Shown here: piece after piece, positions 56,225 through 63,970 of the stretch
Layout: the number at the start of each line of letters is the position of its first letter
How positions within the stretch are numbered: the first letter of the stretch is position 1
NCBI GenBank assembly: GCA_913048115.1
Contig: CAJWVI010000003.1
Span: 1-64,000, forward strand
Reading direction: 5' to 3'
Origin: an uncultured Flavobacteriaceae bacterium
Lineage (GTDB): Bacteria > Bacteroidota > Bacteroidia > Flavobacteriales > Flavobacteriaceae
Length of the DNA stretch: 64,000 bases
Program-made: the position numbers and the translations under genes
Notes under the pieces: model-generated
Seen by the model: only the letters and a program-made list of their open reading frames with translations
The model's database searches: none
What the model was told of the DNA's origin: nothing

Positions 56225-57808
56225 ATGAAACATACACCTGGTCATTTATTTCTCCTCTTCTTATTTTTAAGCCATCTGTCTTGCGCGCAGCAAATGCCAT
56301 TAGACTTTTCTAACCCATCAGAAAATTTTTCCTCTTTCATGGGCAGTAGCTTCTCTTTTAATTCAGACCCTGATAATACTAGCAATGATGTAGGCCAATT
56401 TTTTAATGACGGGTCTAATCCTTGGCAAGGATTTTATCTTGATTTGGAAAGAGCCATTGATTTAGATTTTCAAAATACTATTTCTTTATCTTTTTATGGC
56501 TTTGACCCTAATGCCCATACGGTATTAATAAAATTAGAGAATGGTCAGAACCCTGATGTTGAAGTTACTCAAAACATACCCGCTGGTGGTGGTTGGACAG
56601 ACAACGTTGTGTTTGATTTTTCACAAGCTGTACTTAGTTCAGACGGAGTTACCCCAGTAAATGCGACGGGAGAATACACTAGATTGGTTATTTTTATAGA
56701 TGGAGGTGTTTTAACTGCAGGGACTTATTTACTGGATAGTATTGATGATGGTTCTACAGAAATAAACCTACACGAGATTGATGTAGAGTATACCAATTTG
56801 GTGTGGGAAGATCAATTTGAGACTCCAGGGCTTGTAAATCCATCCAAATGGCATCATCAAACTCAGGTTATTATTCCCGGTGTAGGCTGGGCTAACAATG
56901 AAGAGCAACATTATACAGACCGCATAGATAATTCTTTTGTAGATACTTCAGGGTTTTTAAACATCGTTGCAAAACAAGAAACCTTTACAGATCAAGGCTT
57001 GACAAAAAACTATACTTCAGCTAGATTAAATGCTAAATTTGCCTTCACTTATGGAAGGGTAGATGTAAGAGCAAAATTACCTATTGAGTCTGGTACTTGG
57101 CCCGCCATTTGGATGCTGGGCAAAAACATCAATGAAAATGGGGGTTTTTGGGACCCAGAATTTGGCACAACTAGTTGGCCTGCTTGTGGAGAGATTGATA
57201 TAGTAGAACACGGTATATTTCCAAACGAAGATATAAACTATATCAACAGTGCTCTGCATAGTCCATGTTGTTATGGGGGTGGCCCAAATGCAGGAGGGAC
57301 TATTGCATCAGATCTTGAGAACGATTTTCATGTATACTCATTAAACTGGTCTCCAGATCAAATAACATTTTTACTAGATGGTGTTGGCTATTACACGTAT
57401 AATCCTGCTATTAAAGACGCCAATACATGGCCATTTTTTGAAGATCAATATGTGTTGCTAAACATAGCTATTGGTGGGTATGCAGGAAATACAGCGCCAG
57501 GGTTTGATCAAGACGATATGCTTGTAGATTATGTAAAGGTCTATCAACAAGGGGAATTAAACACCGGCGTAATTCATGACTTAGAGAATAAGGTGAGCGT
57601 ATATCCAAACCCAAGTAATGATGTAATTACTATAGATACACAAATACCAATAAGTATTTTACAGCTGTTTGATGTGTTTGGTAAAAGAGTACTTGTCAAA
57701 CAAAACGATAGTACATCTATAGATGTAAAAGCCGTTTCGCCTGGAATGTATTTTCTAGTCATTACCTCAAACAATCAAGAAATTATAAAGAAGGTGATTA
57801 TTAATTAA
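56225..57808 (+). CDS. secreted GH16-family glucanase (laminarinase-like) with T9SS sorting domain
   Basis: 527 residues. Signal peptide about 1-21, then an N-terminal beta-sandwich (about 25-185) that looks like a carbohydrate-binding module. The GH16 catalytic domain (about 190-450) has GEIDIVEHG: nucleophile Glu323, Asp325 and acid/base Glu328, the E-x-D-x-x-E form of laminarinases and related beta-glucanases. Also GTWPAIWMLG and FHVYSLNWSPDQI. The C-terminus is a type A T9SS domain (VSVYPNPSNDVITIDT). Exported to digest algal laminarin or a related beta-glucan. No PUL partners (SusC/D) are adjacent. Confidence 0.93.
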   Translation: MKHTPGHLFLLFLFLSHLSCAQQMPLDFSNPSENFSSFMGSSFSFNSDPDNTSNDVGQFFNDGSNPWQGFYLDLERAIDLDFQNTISLSFYGFDPNAHTVLIKLENGQNPDVEVTQNIPAGGGWTDNVVFDFSQAVLSSDGVTPVNATGEYTRLVIFIDGGVLTAGTYLLDSIDDGSTEINLHEIDVEYTNLVWEDQFETPGLVNPSKWHHQTQVIIPGVGWANNEEQHYTDRIDNSFVDTSGFLNIVAKQETFTDQGLTKNYTSARLNAKFAFTYGRVDVRAKLPIESGTWPAIWMLGKNINENGGFWDPEFGTTSWPACGEIDIVEHGIFPNEDINYINSALHSPCCYGGGPNAGGTIASDLENDFHVYSLNWSPDQITFLLDGVGYYTYNPAIKDANTWPFFEDQYVLLNIAIGGYAGNTAPGFDQDDMLVDYVKVYQQGELNTGVIHDLENKVSVYPNPSNDVITIDTQIPISILQLFDVFGKRVLVKQNDSTSIDVKAVSPGMYFLVITSNNQEIIKKVIIN

Positions 57809-57831
57809 TTTAACAGCAACCGCAGCCCGGC

Positions 57832-58269
57832 TTAGTTTGTAATTCTCAAGGTCGTTCCAGTACGCTCTATTCTATAGCCTAGCATTGGGTAAAGTTCTGG
57901 CATCGTTTTATGCTGCCCTGTTACTATATTGTAGGTATTATCCTCATTTGGACAAGGGCAAGATGCTTCAATACCATTAATAGTCATTCTAGAACAATCG
58001 TTAGCAATATGGTTTGGGTCGGCTAATTCAAATGCTGTAAATAGATCTTCATTTAATCGATACACCACAATGCCACGAACACCTTGGCTAGTAATTATTG
58101 CAGACCCTCCTGGAAAATTAAGGTCACTGTACTGAGGCAAGTTTAAGTTTATAATAATATTTACTTGTGGGTTTATTAAATAAGGATTGTATTGATTAAT
58201 AGATTGGTCATCAGTATCACATCCTAGTAGTGTAAAAAGTAGCAGTATGGCTGCCCAAACATTTTTCAT
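57832..58269 (-). CDS. lipoprotein with a Rieske-like fold lacking cluster ligands
   Basis: 145 residues with a lipoprotein signal (ILLLFTLLGCDTDD, Cys about residue 17). The second half (FTAFELADPNHIANDCSRM, IEASCPCPNEDNTYNIVTGQ) resembles the two ligand loops of Rieske [2Fe-2S] proteins. However, the C-x-H...C-x-x-H pattern is not there: the first loop gives PNH without a paired Cys, and the second reads CPCPNED with no His. A cluster is therefore unlikely. Such ligand-less versions are known to me as hypothetical Flavobacteriia lipoproteins. Divergent from greA. Confidence 0.7.
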   Translation of the reverse strand: MKNVWAAILLLFTLLGCDTDDQSINQYNPYLINPQVNIIINLNLPQYSDLNFPGGSAIITSQGVRGIVVYRLNEDLFTAFELADPNHIANDCSRMTINGIEASCPCPNEDNTYNIVTGQHKTMPELYPMLGYRIERTGTTLRITN

Positions 58270-58327
58270 TTTTTATACAATTTTAGAGTTACGAAAGTAC
58301 AAAAATTAGGTAACAATTTTTTTTTAG

Positions 58328-58335
58328 TATATTTG
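58328..58335 (+). promoter_or_regulatory. upstream promoter of the greA leader
   Basis: TATATTTG, 143 bp before greA and directly before two terminator-like hairpins. Confidence 0.5.
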
Positions 58336-58343
58336 TAGTATAT

Positions 58344-58367
58344 AATCCCGTCCTGTATGGGATTTTT
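58344..58367 (+). terminator. first terminator-like hairpin in the greA leader
   Basis: AATCCC (58344-58349) pairs with GGGATT (58359-58364), followed by TTTTT (counting the shared Ts). It starts within 10 nt of the predicted transcription start, so it would release or stall a very short RNA. Confidence 0.5.
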
Positions 58368-58372
58368 CTATT

Positions 58373-58418
58373 CCTGCCCCTGTATGATGTAAATCATACC
58401 AATTAGGCAGGTTTTTTT
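58373..58418 (+). terminator. intrinsic terminator or attenuator in the greA leader
   Basis: CCTGCC (58373-58378) pairs with GGCAGG (58406-58411), enclosing a second stem GTATGAT / ATCATAC (58382-58388 / 58393-58399) with loop GTAA. T7 follows at 58412-58418. A strong terminator sits between the promoter at 58328 and greA. A second weak promoter, TATATTTC near 58446, could supply terminator-free greA mRNA. Confidence 0.75.
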
Positions 58419-58478
58419 GACAAATAGCTTGACGATGAAGCATGGCTATATTTCACCTAATTTAACAATGGTAACACA

Positions 58479-58955
58479 ATGAGTAAAGTATCTTATTATA
58501 CCTCAGAGGGATTAAAAAAACTAAAAGAGGAGTTAAACCAACTTAAAGACATAGAACGCCCAAAAGCCTCTAATGATATTGGTGAAGCCCGCGATAAAGG
58601 AGACTTGAGTGAAAACGCAGAGTATGATGCTGCAAAAGAAGCACAAGGAATGTTGGAGATGCGCATTAGCAAACTAGAAGAAGTAGTAGCAAATGCTCGT
58701 GTAATTGATGAATCTCAATTAGACATGTCTAAGGTTTTAATTCATTCAACAGTGAAAATTAAAAATCAAGCCAACGGTATGGAAATGACCTACAAGTTGG
58801 TGGCTCAAAGTGAGGCAGATTTAAAAACAGGTAAGATTTCTGTAGATTCTCCTATTGGAAAAGGACTTCTAGGCAGCGAGGTTGGAGATCTTGCAGACGT
58901 TGTTGTACCAGCTGGAACCATGAAGTTTGAGGTAATTGAAATTTCTAGAGATTAA
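58479..58955 (+). CDS. greA: transcription elongation factor GreA
   Basis: 158 residues: an N-terminal coiled coil (about 1-75; YYTSEGLKKLKEELNQL, ENAEYDAAKEAQG with the acidic tip GEARDKGDLSENAEYD) and a C-terminal FKBP-like domain (ISVDSPIGKGLLGSEVGDLADV). Enters the RNA polymerase secondary channel and stimulates cleavage of backtracked RNA. The stop overlaps the HIT gene by one base (TAATG). Confidence 0.96.
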   Translation: MSKVSYYTSEGLKKLKEELNQLKDIERPKASNDIGEARDKGDLSENAEYDAAKEAQGMLEMRISKLEEVVANARVIDESQLDMSKVLIHSTVKIKNQANGMEMTYKLVAQSEADLKTGKISVDSPIGKGLLGSEVGDLADVVVPAGTMKFEVIEISRD

Positions 58956-59347
58956 TGGCAAGTATTTTCACAAAAATAATAACCGGAGAAATCCCTAGCT
59001 ACAAAGTAGCAGAAGACGACCAGTTTATTGCATTTTTAGATATTAATCCAAATGCTAGAGGCCATACCTTGTGTGTCCCGAAGCAAGAAACAAATAAGAT
59101 CTTTGATATGCAACCACAGCAGTATCTTGAGCTTATGCGCTTTAGCAGGCGCGTTGCTTTGGCAATAGAAAAAACAGTGCCTTGTAAGCGTATTGGGATG
59201 AGTGTTATTGGTCTAGAAGTGCCACATGTTCATGTTCATTTAATTCCATTAAATGACATGAAGGAAATGACATTTCAACACAAAGTAAAGCAGCATGAAA
59301 ATGATTTTATCTCCCTAGCTAAAGAGATTGCAAACAACCTAGAGTAG
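58955..59347 (+). CDS. HIT family nucleotide hydrolase
   Basis: 130 residues with the histidine triad VPHVHVHLIPL and the N-terminal MASIFTKIITGEIPSYKVAE of the Hint/HinT-like branch. It hydrolyses nucleoside phosphoramidates or dinucleotide polyphosphates, with the central His as nucleophile. It overlaps greA by one base, a pairing typical of Bacteroidota. Confidence 0.93.
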   Translation: MASIFTKIITGEIPSYKVAEDDQFIAFLDINPNARGHTLCVPKQETNKIFDMQPQQYLELMRFSRRVALAIEKTVPCKRIGMSVIGLEVPHVHVHLIPLNDMKEMTFQHKVKQHENDFISLAKEIANNLE

Positions 59348-59373
59348 CTATTAAATAGCCTGCCAATCAATAA

Positions 59374-59541
59374 GAGTTTGTAGCTCCTATAAGATCTAGA
59401 TAGTGCTCTGGTATCATCTATTTTTTTTGGTGACTACCTCATTTTCCACCATGGCAATATGTGCAGCAGGACCCCAAAGGCAAAAAGCCCGAGTTTAAAA
59501 AAAACGGCAGCCACTTCTTTTAATTTTTGAGTTTCAGACAT
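59374..59541 (-). pseudogene. chrA: frameshifted remnant of a chromate transporter (chrA)
   Basis: The minus strand opens MSETQKLKEVAAVFFKLGLF then AFG, the exact N-terminal helix of ChrA-type transporters. One base is then missing, and in the next frame the sequence goes on GPAAHIAMVENEVVTKK, the invariant GGPAAHIAMM-type segment. A further shift near 59433 leads to EHYLDLIGATN, the next conserved ChrA block, before all similarity is lost by about 59370. About 55 of roughly 400 residues remain, in at least three frames. The rest is not elsewhere in the window. The gap otherwise holds only the terminator at 59564. Confidence 0.8.
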
Positions 59542-59563
59542 ATTTATTAGTGCTAAAAATAAT

Positions 59564-59601
59564 AAAAAACCCCATAGTTCAAAAGAACATATGGGGTTTT
59601 T
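59564..59601. terminator. bidirectional terminator between the HIT and PiT genes
   Basis: AAAAAACCCCATAGTTC pairs with GAACATATGGGGTTTTT, loop AAAA, with A/T tracts on both sides. It can end the PiT transcript (minus) and anything arriving from greA-HIT (plus). Confidence 0.85.
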
Positions 59602-59622
59602 GAAAAGTTAAAAAAGGACTAC

Positions 59623-61875
59623 TTACTCTTTTTTATAACTCGTGTAATACTCATCCATTAGGTTCATAATACTTGTTACTAAGTCTTTTGTTTCTAGTAG
59701 AATATTAAAGTATAAAGAAGTGTTTTTTGGACTTTCTTCTTCAGTTCTTGTTCTTTCAATCTGCCTTGTAATTTTGTCTGAAATTAGCTCAATAATTTCC
59801 TCTTTTCTAGTAAGTACATAGCTAATTCTTTCAAACTTACGGCTGTTAAACACCTCTTCAATCTCAGATAATAAGCCCTCTAAAGAATCGTCAATTTCTT
59901 GAAGATCTTTAATTTGGTTGAATTTTAATTTTCTGTGATTGTTGTTAATATGCTTGTAACTTTTCTTAGAGATAAAGTCTAAGGATTGCGTCATGTCTGT
60001 TAGGTAGGCTAAAATAGTAATATAGAAGCTACTTCCGCGCACACTGGTTTCATCAAGGTTCTTGATGAAATAAAAGATGTTATCTCTTAATTCTTCAATC
60101 TCTGCATCGAGTTTGTCAACCCCTTTTCTACTCTTCTTAAGTGTTTTTACATCTTCTTTGGCGAGCCCTTTTAAAACATCTGTGTATATTTTATTTGTTC
60201 TAGAAACCACATTAGAAATGTTGTCTGCGCTTTCTGAAATGATTCCTTGAACCGTACTGCTTTCAGATTTTTTCAAGCTTTTTGGGTCTAGACTTGAGGT
60301 GCTTTTCTTTTTGTAAGCAAGGTAACTTCGTGCCAACAATAAGACAACCAATAACAATAATACCGGGATCATAACCTTTACGTTCCAGTGAATTAGAAAT
60401 GCTACAATTCCAGCAGCAACAAAGGCGCTAAATGCTGTAAAGAACCATCCTCCAATAACATTTAATACACCAGCCACACGATAAACAGCACTTTCTCTAC
60501 CCCAAGCTCTATCGGCAAGTGAGGTACCCATCGCTACCATAAATGTTACATAGGTTGTAGATAATGGAAGCTTCATTGAGGTTGCAATAGAAATTAAGAT
60601 ACTTGCAACTACTAGATTTACTGCAGCACGAACCATGTCAAATGCAGGAGCATCTTCTCCTCTTTCAAGGGTAATCACTGGTTTTTGATATTGTTTGTCA
60701 ATTTTATTTAATACCGCCTCTGGTAACATTGAGGTAAACACATTTGAGCTACCTTTTGCAAGTCTAACAATTCCTCTAGATAGAAAGTTTGGTTGAAAAC
60801 GTTCTTTTACCGAGTCTTGACTAGATAAATCAATAGAGGTTTTAAGCACACCCTTTGCCTTGTTAGAAAACCAAAGTGTAACTACCATGATAATTCCAGC
60901 CCCGAATAATAAAAATTGTGGTGTAGGAACCTTTTTTCCTAAAGCGCTCATACTAAATTCGCTTGCAGCTACGCCAGTTTCTAACCAAGCAGCATGCCAT
61001 GCTTCATAGGCTTGCCAGCCCCCAATAGGAACTCCAATAAAGTTAACAAGATCGTTTCCTGCAAATGCCATAGCAATAGCAAAGGTTCCAATAATGATTA
61101 TAAACTTGTAAACGCTTACCTTAAACACATTGGTGATTAGTGCAGATATTCCTGTCCAAACAACAAAGCTAATGGTTACAATTAAAGGGGTATTTGTAAA
61201 TACAAATTCTTTAAAATCTCCAGGAATAAAACTTGTTCCTTTTAGCCCTTTAATAAAGATAAAGTATGTAATAGCTGTTGCTGCAATACCACCAAATAGT
61301 GCTCCTACCCAGGATGCCTTATCCTTAAATTTAAATGACAATAGTAGCCGTGATATATATTGAATTAGCGCCCCAATAGAAAAGGCTACAACAACAGAGA
61401 GCAATATACCTAGTATGATCTCTGTGGCTTTTGCAGTATTGATATAATTTCCTAGGTCAGAAATTGTTTCTGTGTTTGATTGCGCTATTTTTATTAGCGA
61501 CATAACTACGGCTGCTCCTAATAATTCAAAAACAATGGATACCGTTGTAGATGTTGGCATTCCTAGGGTATTGAAAAAATCTAACAAAAGAATATCAGTA
61601 ATCATTACCGCCATGAAAATAATCATGATTTCATCAAAATAGAATTCTCCAGGAACAAAAATCCCCTTTCGAGCAACTTCCATCATCCCGCTGGATGACA
61701 TGGCTCCAAAGGCAATACCCAAACTGGCAATAATCATGATGGTTTTAAAAGAAATAGCCTTAGAACCAATTGCTGAGTTTAAGAAATTTACGGCATCGTT
61801 GCTTACACCCACCACCAAGTCTGCAATTGCCAAAACGGCTAGTACGATGACCATCAATAAATAAATGTTATCCAT
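59623..61875 (-). CDS. PiT-type inorganic phosphate transporter fused to a PhoU-like domain
   Basis: 750 residues. About 1-520 is a PiT permease with the duplicated signature (GVSNDAVNFLNSAIGSKAI at the start, and a second GNDLVNFIGVPIGG) and roughly twelve helices. About 560-750 is a soluble helical region (LKGLAKEDVKTLKKSRKGVD, KSYKHINNNHRKLKFNQIKD) like the PhoU/DUF47 partner that regulates PiT in other bacteria, here covalently attached. A PHO-like repeat lies 52 bp before the ATG, in addition to the one before the porin gene. Imports phosphate with H+ or Na+. Confidence 0.93.
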   Translation of the reverse strand: MDNIYLLMVIVLAVLAIADLVVGVSNDAVNFLNSAIGSKAISFKTIMIIASLGIAFGAMSSSGMMEVARKGIFVPGEFYFDEIMIIFMAVMITDILLLDFFNTLGMPTSTTVSIVFELLGAAVVMSLIKIAQSNTETISDLGNYINTAKATEIILGILLSVVVAFSIGALIQYISRLLLSFKFKDKASWVGALFGGIAATAITYFIFIKGLKGTSFIPGDFKEFVFTNTPLIVTISFVVWTGISALITNVFKVSVYKFIIIIGTFAIAMAFAGNDLVNFIGVPIGGWQAYEAWHAAWLETGVAASEFSMSALGKKVPTPQFLLFGAGIIMVVTLWFSNKAKGVLKTSIDLSSQDSVKERFQPNFLSRGIVRLAKGSSNVFTSMLPEAVLNKIDKQYQKPVITLERGEDAPAFDMVRAAVNLVVASILISIATSMKLPLSTTYVTFMVAMGTSLADRAWGRESAVYRVAGVLNVIGGWFFTAFSAFVAAGIVAFLIHWNVKVMIPVLLLLVVLLLARSYLAYKKKSTSSLDPKSLKKSESSTVQGIISESADNISNVVSRTNKIYTDVLKGLAKEDVKTLKKSRKGVDKLDAEIEELRDNIFYFIKNLDETSVRGSSFYITILAYLTDMTQSLDFISKKSYKHINNNHRKLKFNQIKDLQEIDDSLEGLLSEIEEVFNSRKFERISYVLTRKEEIIELISDKITRQIERTRTEEESPKNTSLYFNILLETKDLVTSIMNLMDEYYTSYKKE

Positions 61876-61926
61876 AATTATTATATGTTATTTTAATACA
61901 AATGTCTCCAATTTGTTGTGTTCATT

Positions 61927-61943
61927 TGTTACCAAATTGTTAT
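61927..61943 (-). promoter_or_regulatory. PHO-like box before the PiT gene
   Basis: The minus strand reads ATAACA-N5-GTAACA, two hexamers in an 11-bp phase. It overlaps the porin stop codon and lies 52 bp before the PiT start. The form resembles the Bacillus PhoP box (TTWACA-N5-TTWACA). It matches the box before the porin at 11 of 12 hexamer positions. Confidence 0.55.
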
Positions 61944-63145
61944 TAAAAATGTAAATCGAAACCAGTTCTTATCATGATGTTATCCTGCGCTGTATTTCGG
62001 GTGCTATAACTCACATCTGCCTGTACTTTTAATTTATGTCCCACAACATATTTAGAAACCCCAAGGGTGTATTGATCTTGAGGATCTCTAAGTGTAATGT
62101 CCTTAAAATCCAGCGTTGTGTAACGCCCTGTTATTTCAATATTGTTTTTCAATAAATAACTCAATTGCATGTTTAGTGCATTTCCTACTCTTACAATAGC
62201 TCCTGTTTGTGTTCCATCTGCATTTACAGCAACAGGCGCACCTGCATCTCGCATTGCGTATTCTCCCGTAAAGGCAAGGCCTTGATATTTAAAAACGAGA
62301 TCTGCAAAAAATGTAGTAATATCTGTTTGGTATAGAGAGCCATCACTTAAAAGCATGTAACTTCCCATATTACTTCTTGTTTTTACAGCGTCTTTATTGT
62401 AATCATAGGCAAGTCCTACCATTAATTTTGGTGTTTTCTCACGTTTTAAATCTCCTTGAGAGTAATCTCCCCTTGAGGTAAATGCGCCAAAAGGTAAAAA
62501 CTCTAATCTTCCTGTATATTGAAGACCACCTTGGTTTCCTTCAGTAATATTTCTTCCTTCTCCTTGAGAGATTGCAATTTTTTCACGAATCATGAAATCT
62601 CCAAAAAGGGTAGCATGGTGCCTTAGTTGAAGTCCAATATCTCGGTCGATATTAAAGTTGCTATTTAATAATGATCGGTTTATCAGCTGCAGGTTTGCAG
62701 AAGATACAACACGCTCAACATTTCCTGGTAGTTTTGTTTGTCCTGCCCAAAGCTCAAAGTTTTGATAGAAATTCCACATTACAACCGCATCTAAAATAAT
62801 ACGAGGGGTGTTGCGGTTAAAATCACTAGCTCCAGATACATCTCTATTTGAGAGACCAAGCTCAACTTTATATTGAAGTTTTGGGTTGTAAGCAAAACCA
62901 CTAAATTTTAAACGGGCTCTTCTAATCGAGAAATTTTGATCTGGATCACTATAGCTATTACCGTCATGATCCCACTGAGAGTTAAATCTAGCCTGGATGC
63001 GAGGTGCAAATTTTATACTAAAGGTACTGTCTTTTGCAACAAAATTAATAAGGCCTTCACCAAAGCTAGTGTCACTAATAGTTTGTGCATTTGATGCGTA
63101 GTATGATATACATACAATAACAATAAGTAGGCTGCGTAATTTCAT
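61943..63145 (-). CDS. OprP/OprO-like phosphate-selective porin
   Basis: 400 residues with signal peptide (MKLRSLLIVIVCISYYASNAQ) and a barrel of alternating strands. RRARLKFSGFAYNPKLQYKV and LWAGQTKLPGNVERVVSS are blocks typical of the phosphate-selective porin O/P family, and it ends RTGFDLHF with a terminal Phe. It passes phosphate or polyphosphate across the outer membrane. Directly upstream of the PiT transporter (67 bp), so outer- and inner-membrane steps are encoded together. A PHO-like repeat is 49 bp before the ATG. Confidence 0.9.
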   Translation of the reverse strand: MKLRSLLIVIVCISYYASNAQTISDTSFGEGLINFVAKDSTFSIKFAPRIQARFNSQWDHDGNSYSDPDQNFSIRRARLKFSGFAYNPKLQYKVELGLSNRDVSGASDFNRNTPRIILDAVVMWNFYQNFELWAGQTKLPGNVERVVSSANLQLINRSLLNSNFNIDRDIGLQLRHHATLFGDFMIREKIAISQGEGRNITEGNQGGLQYTGRLEFLPFGAFTSRGDYSQGDLKREKTPKLMVGLAYDYNKDAVKTRSNMGSYMLLSDGSLYQTDITTFFADLVFKYQGLAFTGEYAMRDAGAPVAVNADGTQTGAIVRVGNALNMQLSYLLKNNIEITGRYTTLDFKDITLRDPQDQYTLGVSKYVVGHKLKVQADVSYSTRNTAQDNIMIRTGFDLHF

Positions 63146-63193
63146 TAAGAAAATCTATTTTAGTTTTTGTCGAGAACAAAAGTCGAAAACAAA

Positions 63194-63210
63194 TGTTACC
63201 TCAATGTTAA
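63194..63210 (-). promoter_or_regulatory. PHO-like box before the phosphate porin gene
   Basis: The minus strand reads TTAACA-TTGAG-GTAACA: two hexamers with a 5-bp spacer (11-bp phase), 49 bp before the porin start. This is the layout of PhoP/PhoB-type direct-repeat operators, and the downstream genes are for phosphate uptake. Confidence 0.6.
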
Positions 63211-63251
63211 CAGAAGTTTAAGTTTGTATTTTTTTTACATATTTTTTTTAT

Positions 63252-63280
63252 AAAAAAGGGCCGTCTTACAAAGACAGCCC
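63252..63280 (-). terminator. orphan minus-strand intrinsic terminator
   Basis: On the minus strand GGGCTGTCTT pairs with AAGACGGCCC (one G-U) around TGT, followed by T6. It lies upstream of the porin gene, and no annotated minus-strand gene precedes it. It must therefore end a transcript that starts between here and about 63450. Confidence 0.8.
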
Positions 63281-63306
63281 AAACGCTAAAACCTAGTCGA
63301 CAAAAA

Positions 63307-63378
63307 CTAATGGATCTTCAAACGCTTTAACAAAGTACGCACATCAACGTGCCTTTTGCGTAATCCTAGTATTACCAA
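63307..63378 (-). CDS. candidate 23-residue basic micro-protein or small RNA body
   Basis: A minus-strand frame starting with TTG at 63378 reads MVILGLRKRHVDVRTLLKRL then KIH, with eight Arg/Lys. The frame is open back to a TGA just upstream of ATT codons, and no ATG is available. The stretch is clearly richer in G+C than the flanking AT-rich DNA. It ends 26 bp before the orphan terminator. A PHO-like repeat is 67 bp upstream, a geometry similar to that of the porin and PiT genes. It could equally be the body of a small RNA of about 160 nt. I recognise no family. Confidence 0.3.
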   Translation of the reverse strand: MVILGLRKRHVDVRTLLKRLKIH

Positions 63379-63445
63379 AACATTAAAATTAATTCAAATT
63401 TTATTAAACATTAAGGTGCTGTGAGGCAATATGTTAAGGGTTTAA

Positions 63446-63462
63446 TGTAAATTTAATGTTAT
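63446..63462 (-). promoter_or_regulatory. PHO-like box before the orphan micro-gene
   Basis: The minus strand reads ATAACA-TTAAA-TTTACA, with a further TTAACA nearby at 63432-63437. It has the same orientation and spacing as the boxes before the porin and PiT genes. It could instead serve the plus-strand gene at 63529, but the hexamer direction favours the minus strand. Confidence 0.45.
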
Positions 63463-63528
63463 CTAAACGTTGCCTAATAGTAAATTTTATGATAACTTCA
63501 TGTTATTAACAATGCTAAACCCTCAACT

Positions 63529-63894
63529 ATGAAAAAGACAATGATATTTTTTGTTACTGCACTACTTGTTCAATTTACATGTGCACAAGAACAAAACAAG
63601 AATCAATATGTTGCAACTGGAGATACTATACAAGCAACATTATATCATGATAATGGAATGGTAGCTCAAACTGGTTTTTACACCAAAGCTAATGTGCTGG
63701 ATGGTGTTTGGATTAGTTATGATGTTAAAGGAAATAAGACTGCTGTAGCAAGCTATGATAATGGTGTTAAAGTGGGTACTTGGCTTTTTTATCAAGGAGA
63801 GACAATTAAAGAAGTATCCTATAACAAATCAGATATTACACAAGTAAAAACCTGGACTGTTTCAAACACGCTAGTAGTGAGCAACAGGCCCTAA
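63529..63894 (+). CDS. secreted MORN/YwqK-type repeat protein
   Basis: 121 residues: signal peptide (MKKTMIFFVTALLVQFTCAQ), then MORN-like repeats of the YwqK type (LYHDNGMVAQTGFYTKANVL, DGVWISYDVKGNKTAVASYD, NGVKVGTWLFYQGETIKEVS). These proteins are often labelled toxin-antitoxin YwqK family antitoxin, but the exported form in Bacteroidota is not linked to any toxin here. Function unknown. Monocistronic, followed by a good terminator. Confidence 0.8.
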   Translation: MKKTMIFFVTALLVQFTCAQEQNKNQYVATGDTIQATLYHDNGMVAQTGFYTKANVLDGVWISYDVKGNKTAVASYDNGVKVGTWLFYQGETIKEVSYNKSDITQVKTWTVSNTLVVSNRP

Positions 63895-63912
63895 ATCTCT
63901 TTTGCAAAAACT

Positions 63913-63944
63913 AAAAAGACCCGCCATTGGCGGGGCTTTTTGTT
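63913..63944. terminator. bidirectional terminator after the MORN gene
   Basis: AAAAAGACCCGCC pairs with GGCGGGGCTTTTT (with one offset base) around ATT. A and T tracts on both sides let it serve the plus-strand gene and the minus-strand gene entering from the right edge. Confidence 0.85.
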
Positions 63945-63970
63945 GTAAAACAACAGGTGCTAAACGTTGT

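Noticed and set aside
63529-63894. MORN/YwqK protein as an antitoxin
   Set aside because: It has a signal peptide and no toxin-like gene next to it; the family label alone does not support a toxin-antitoxin system.
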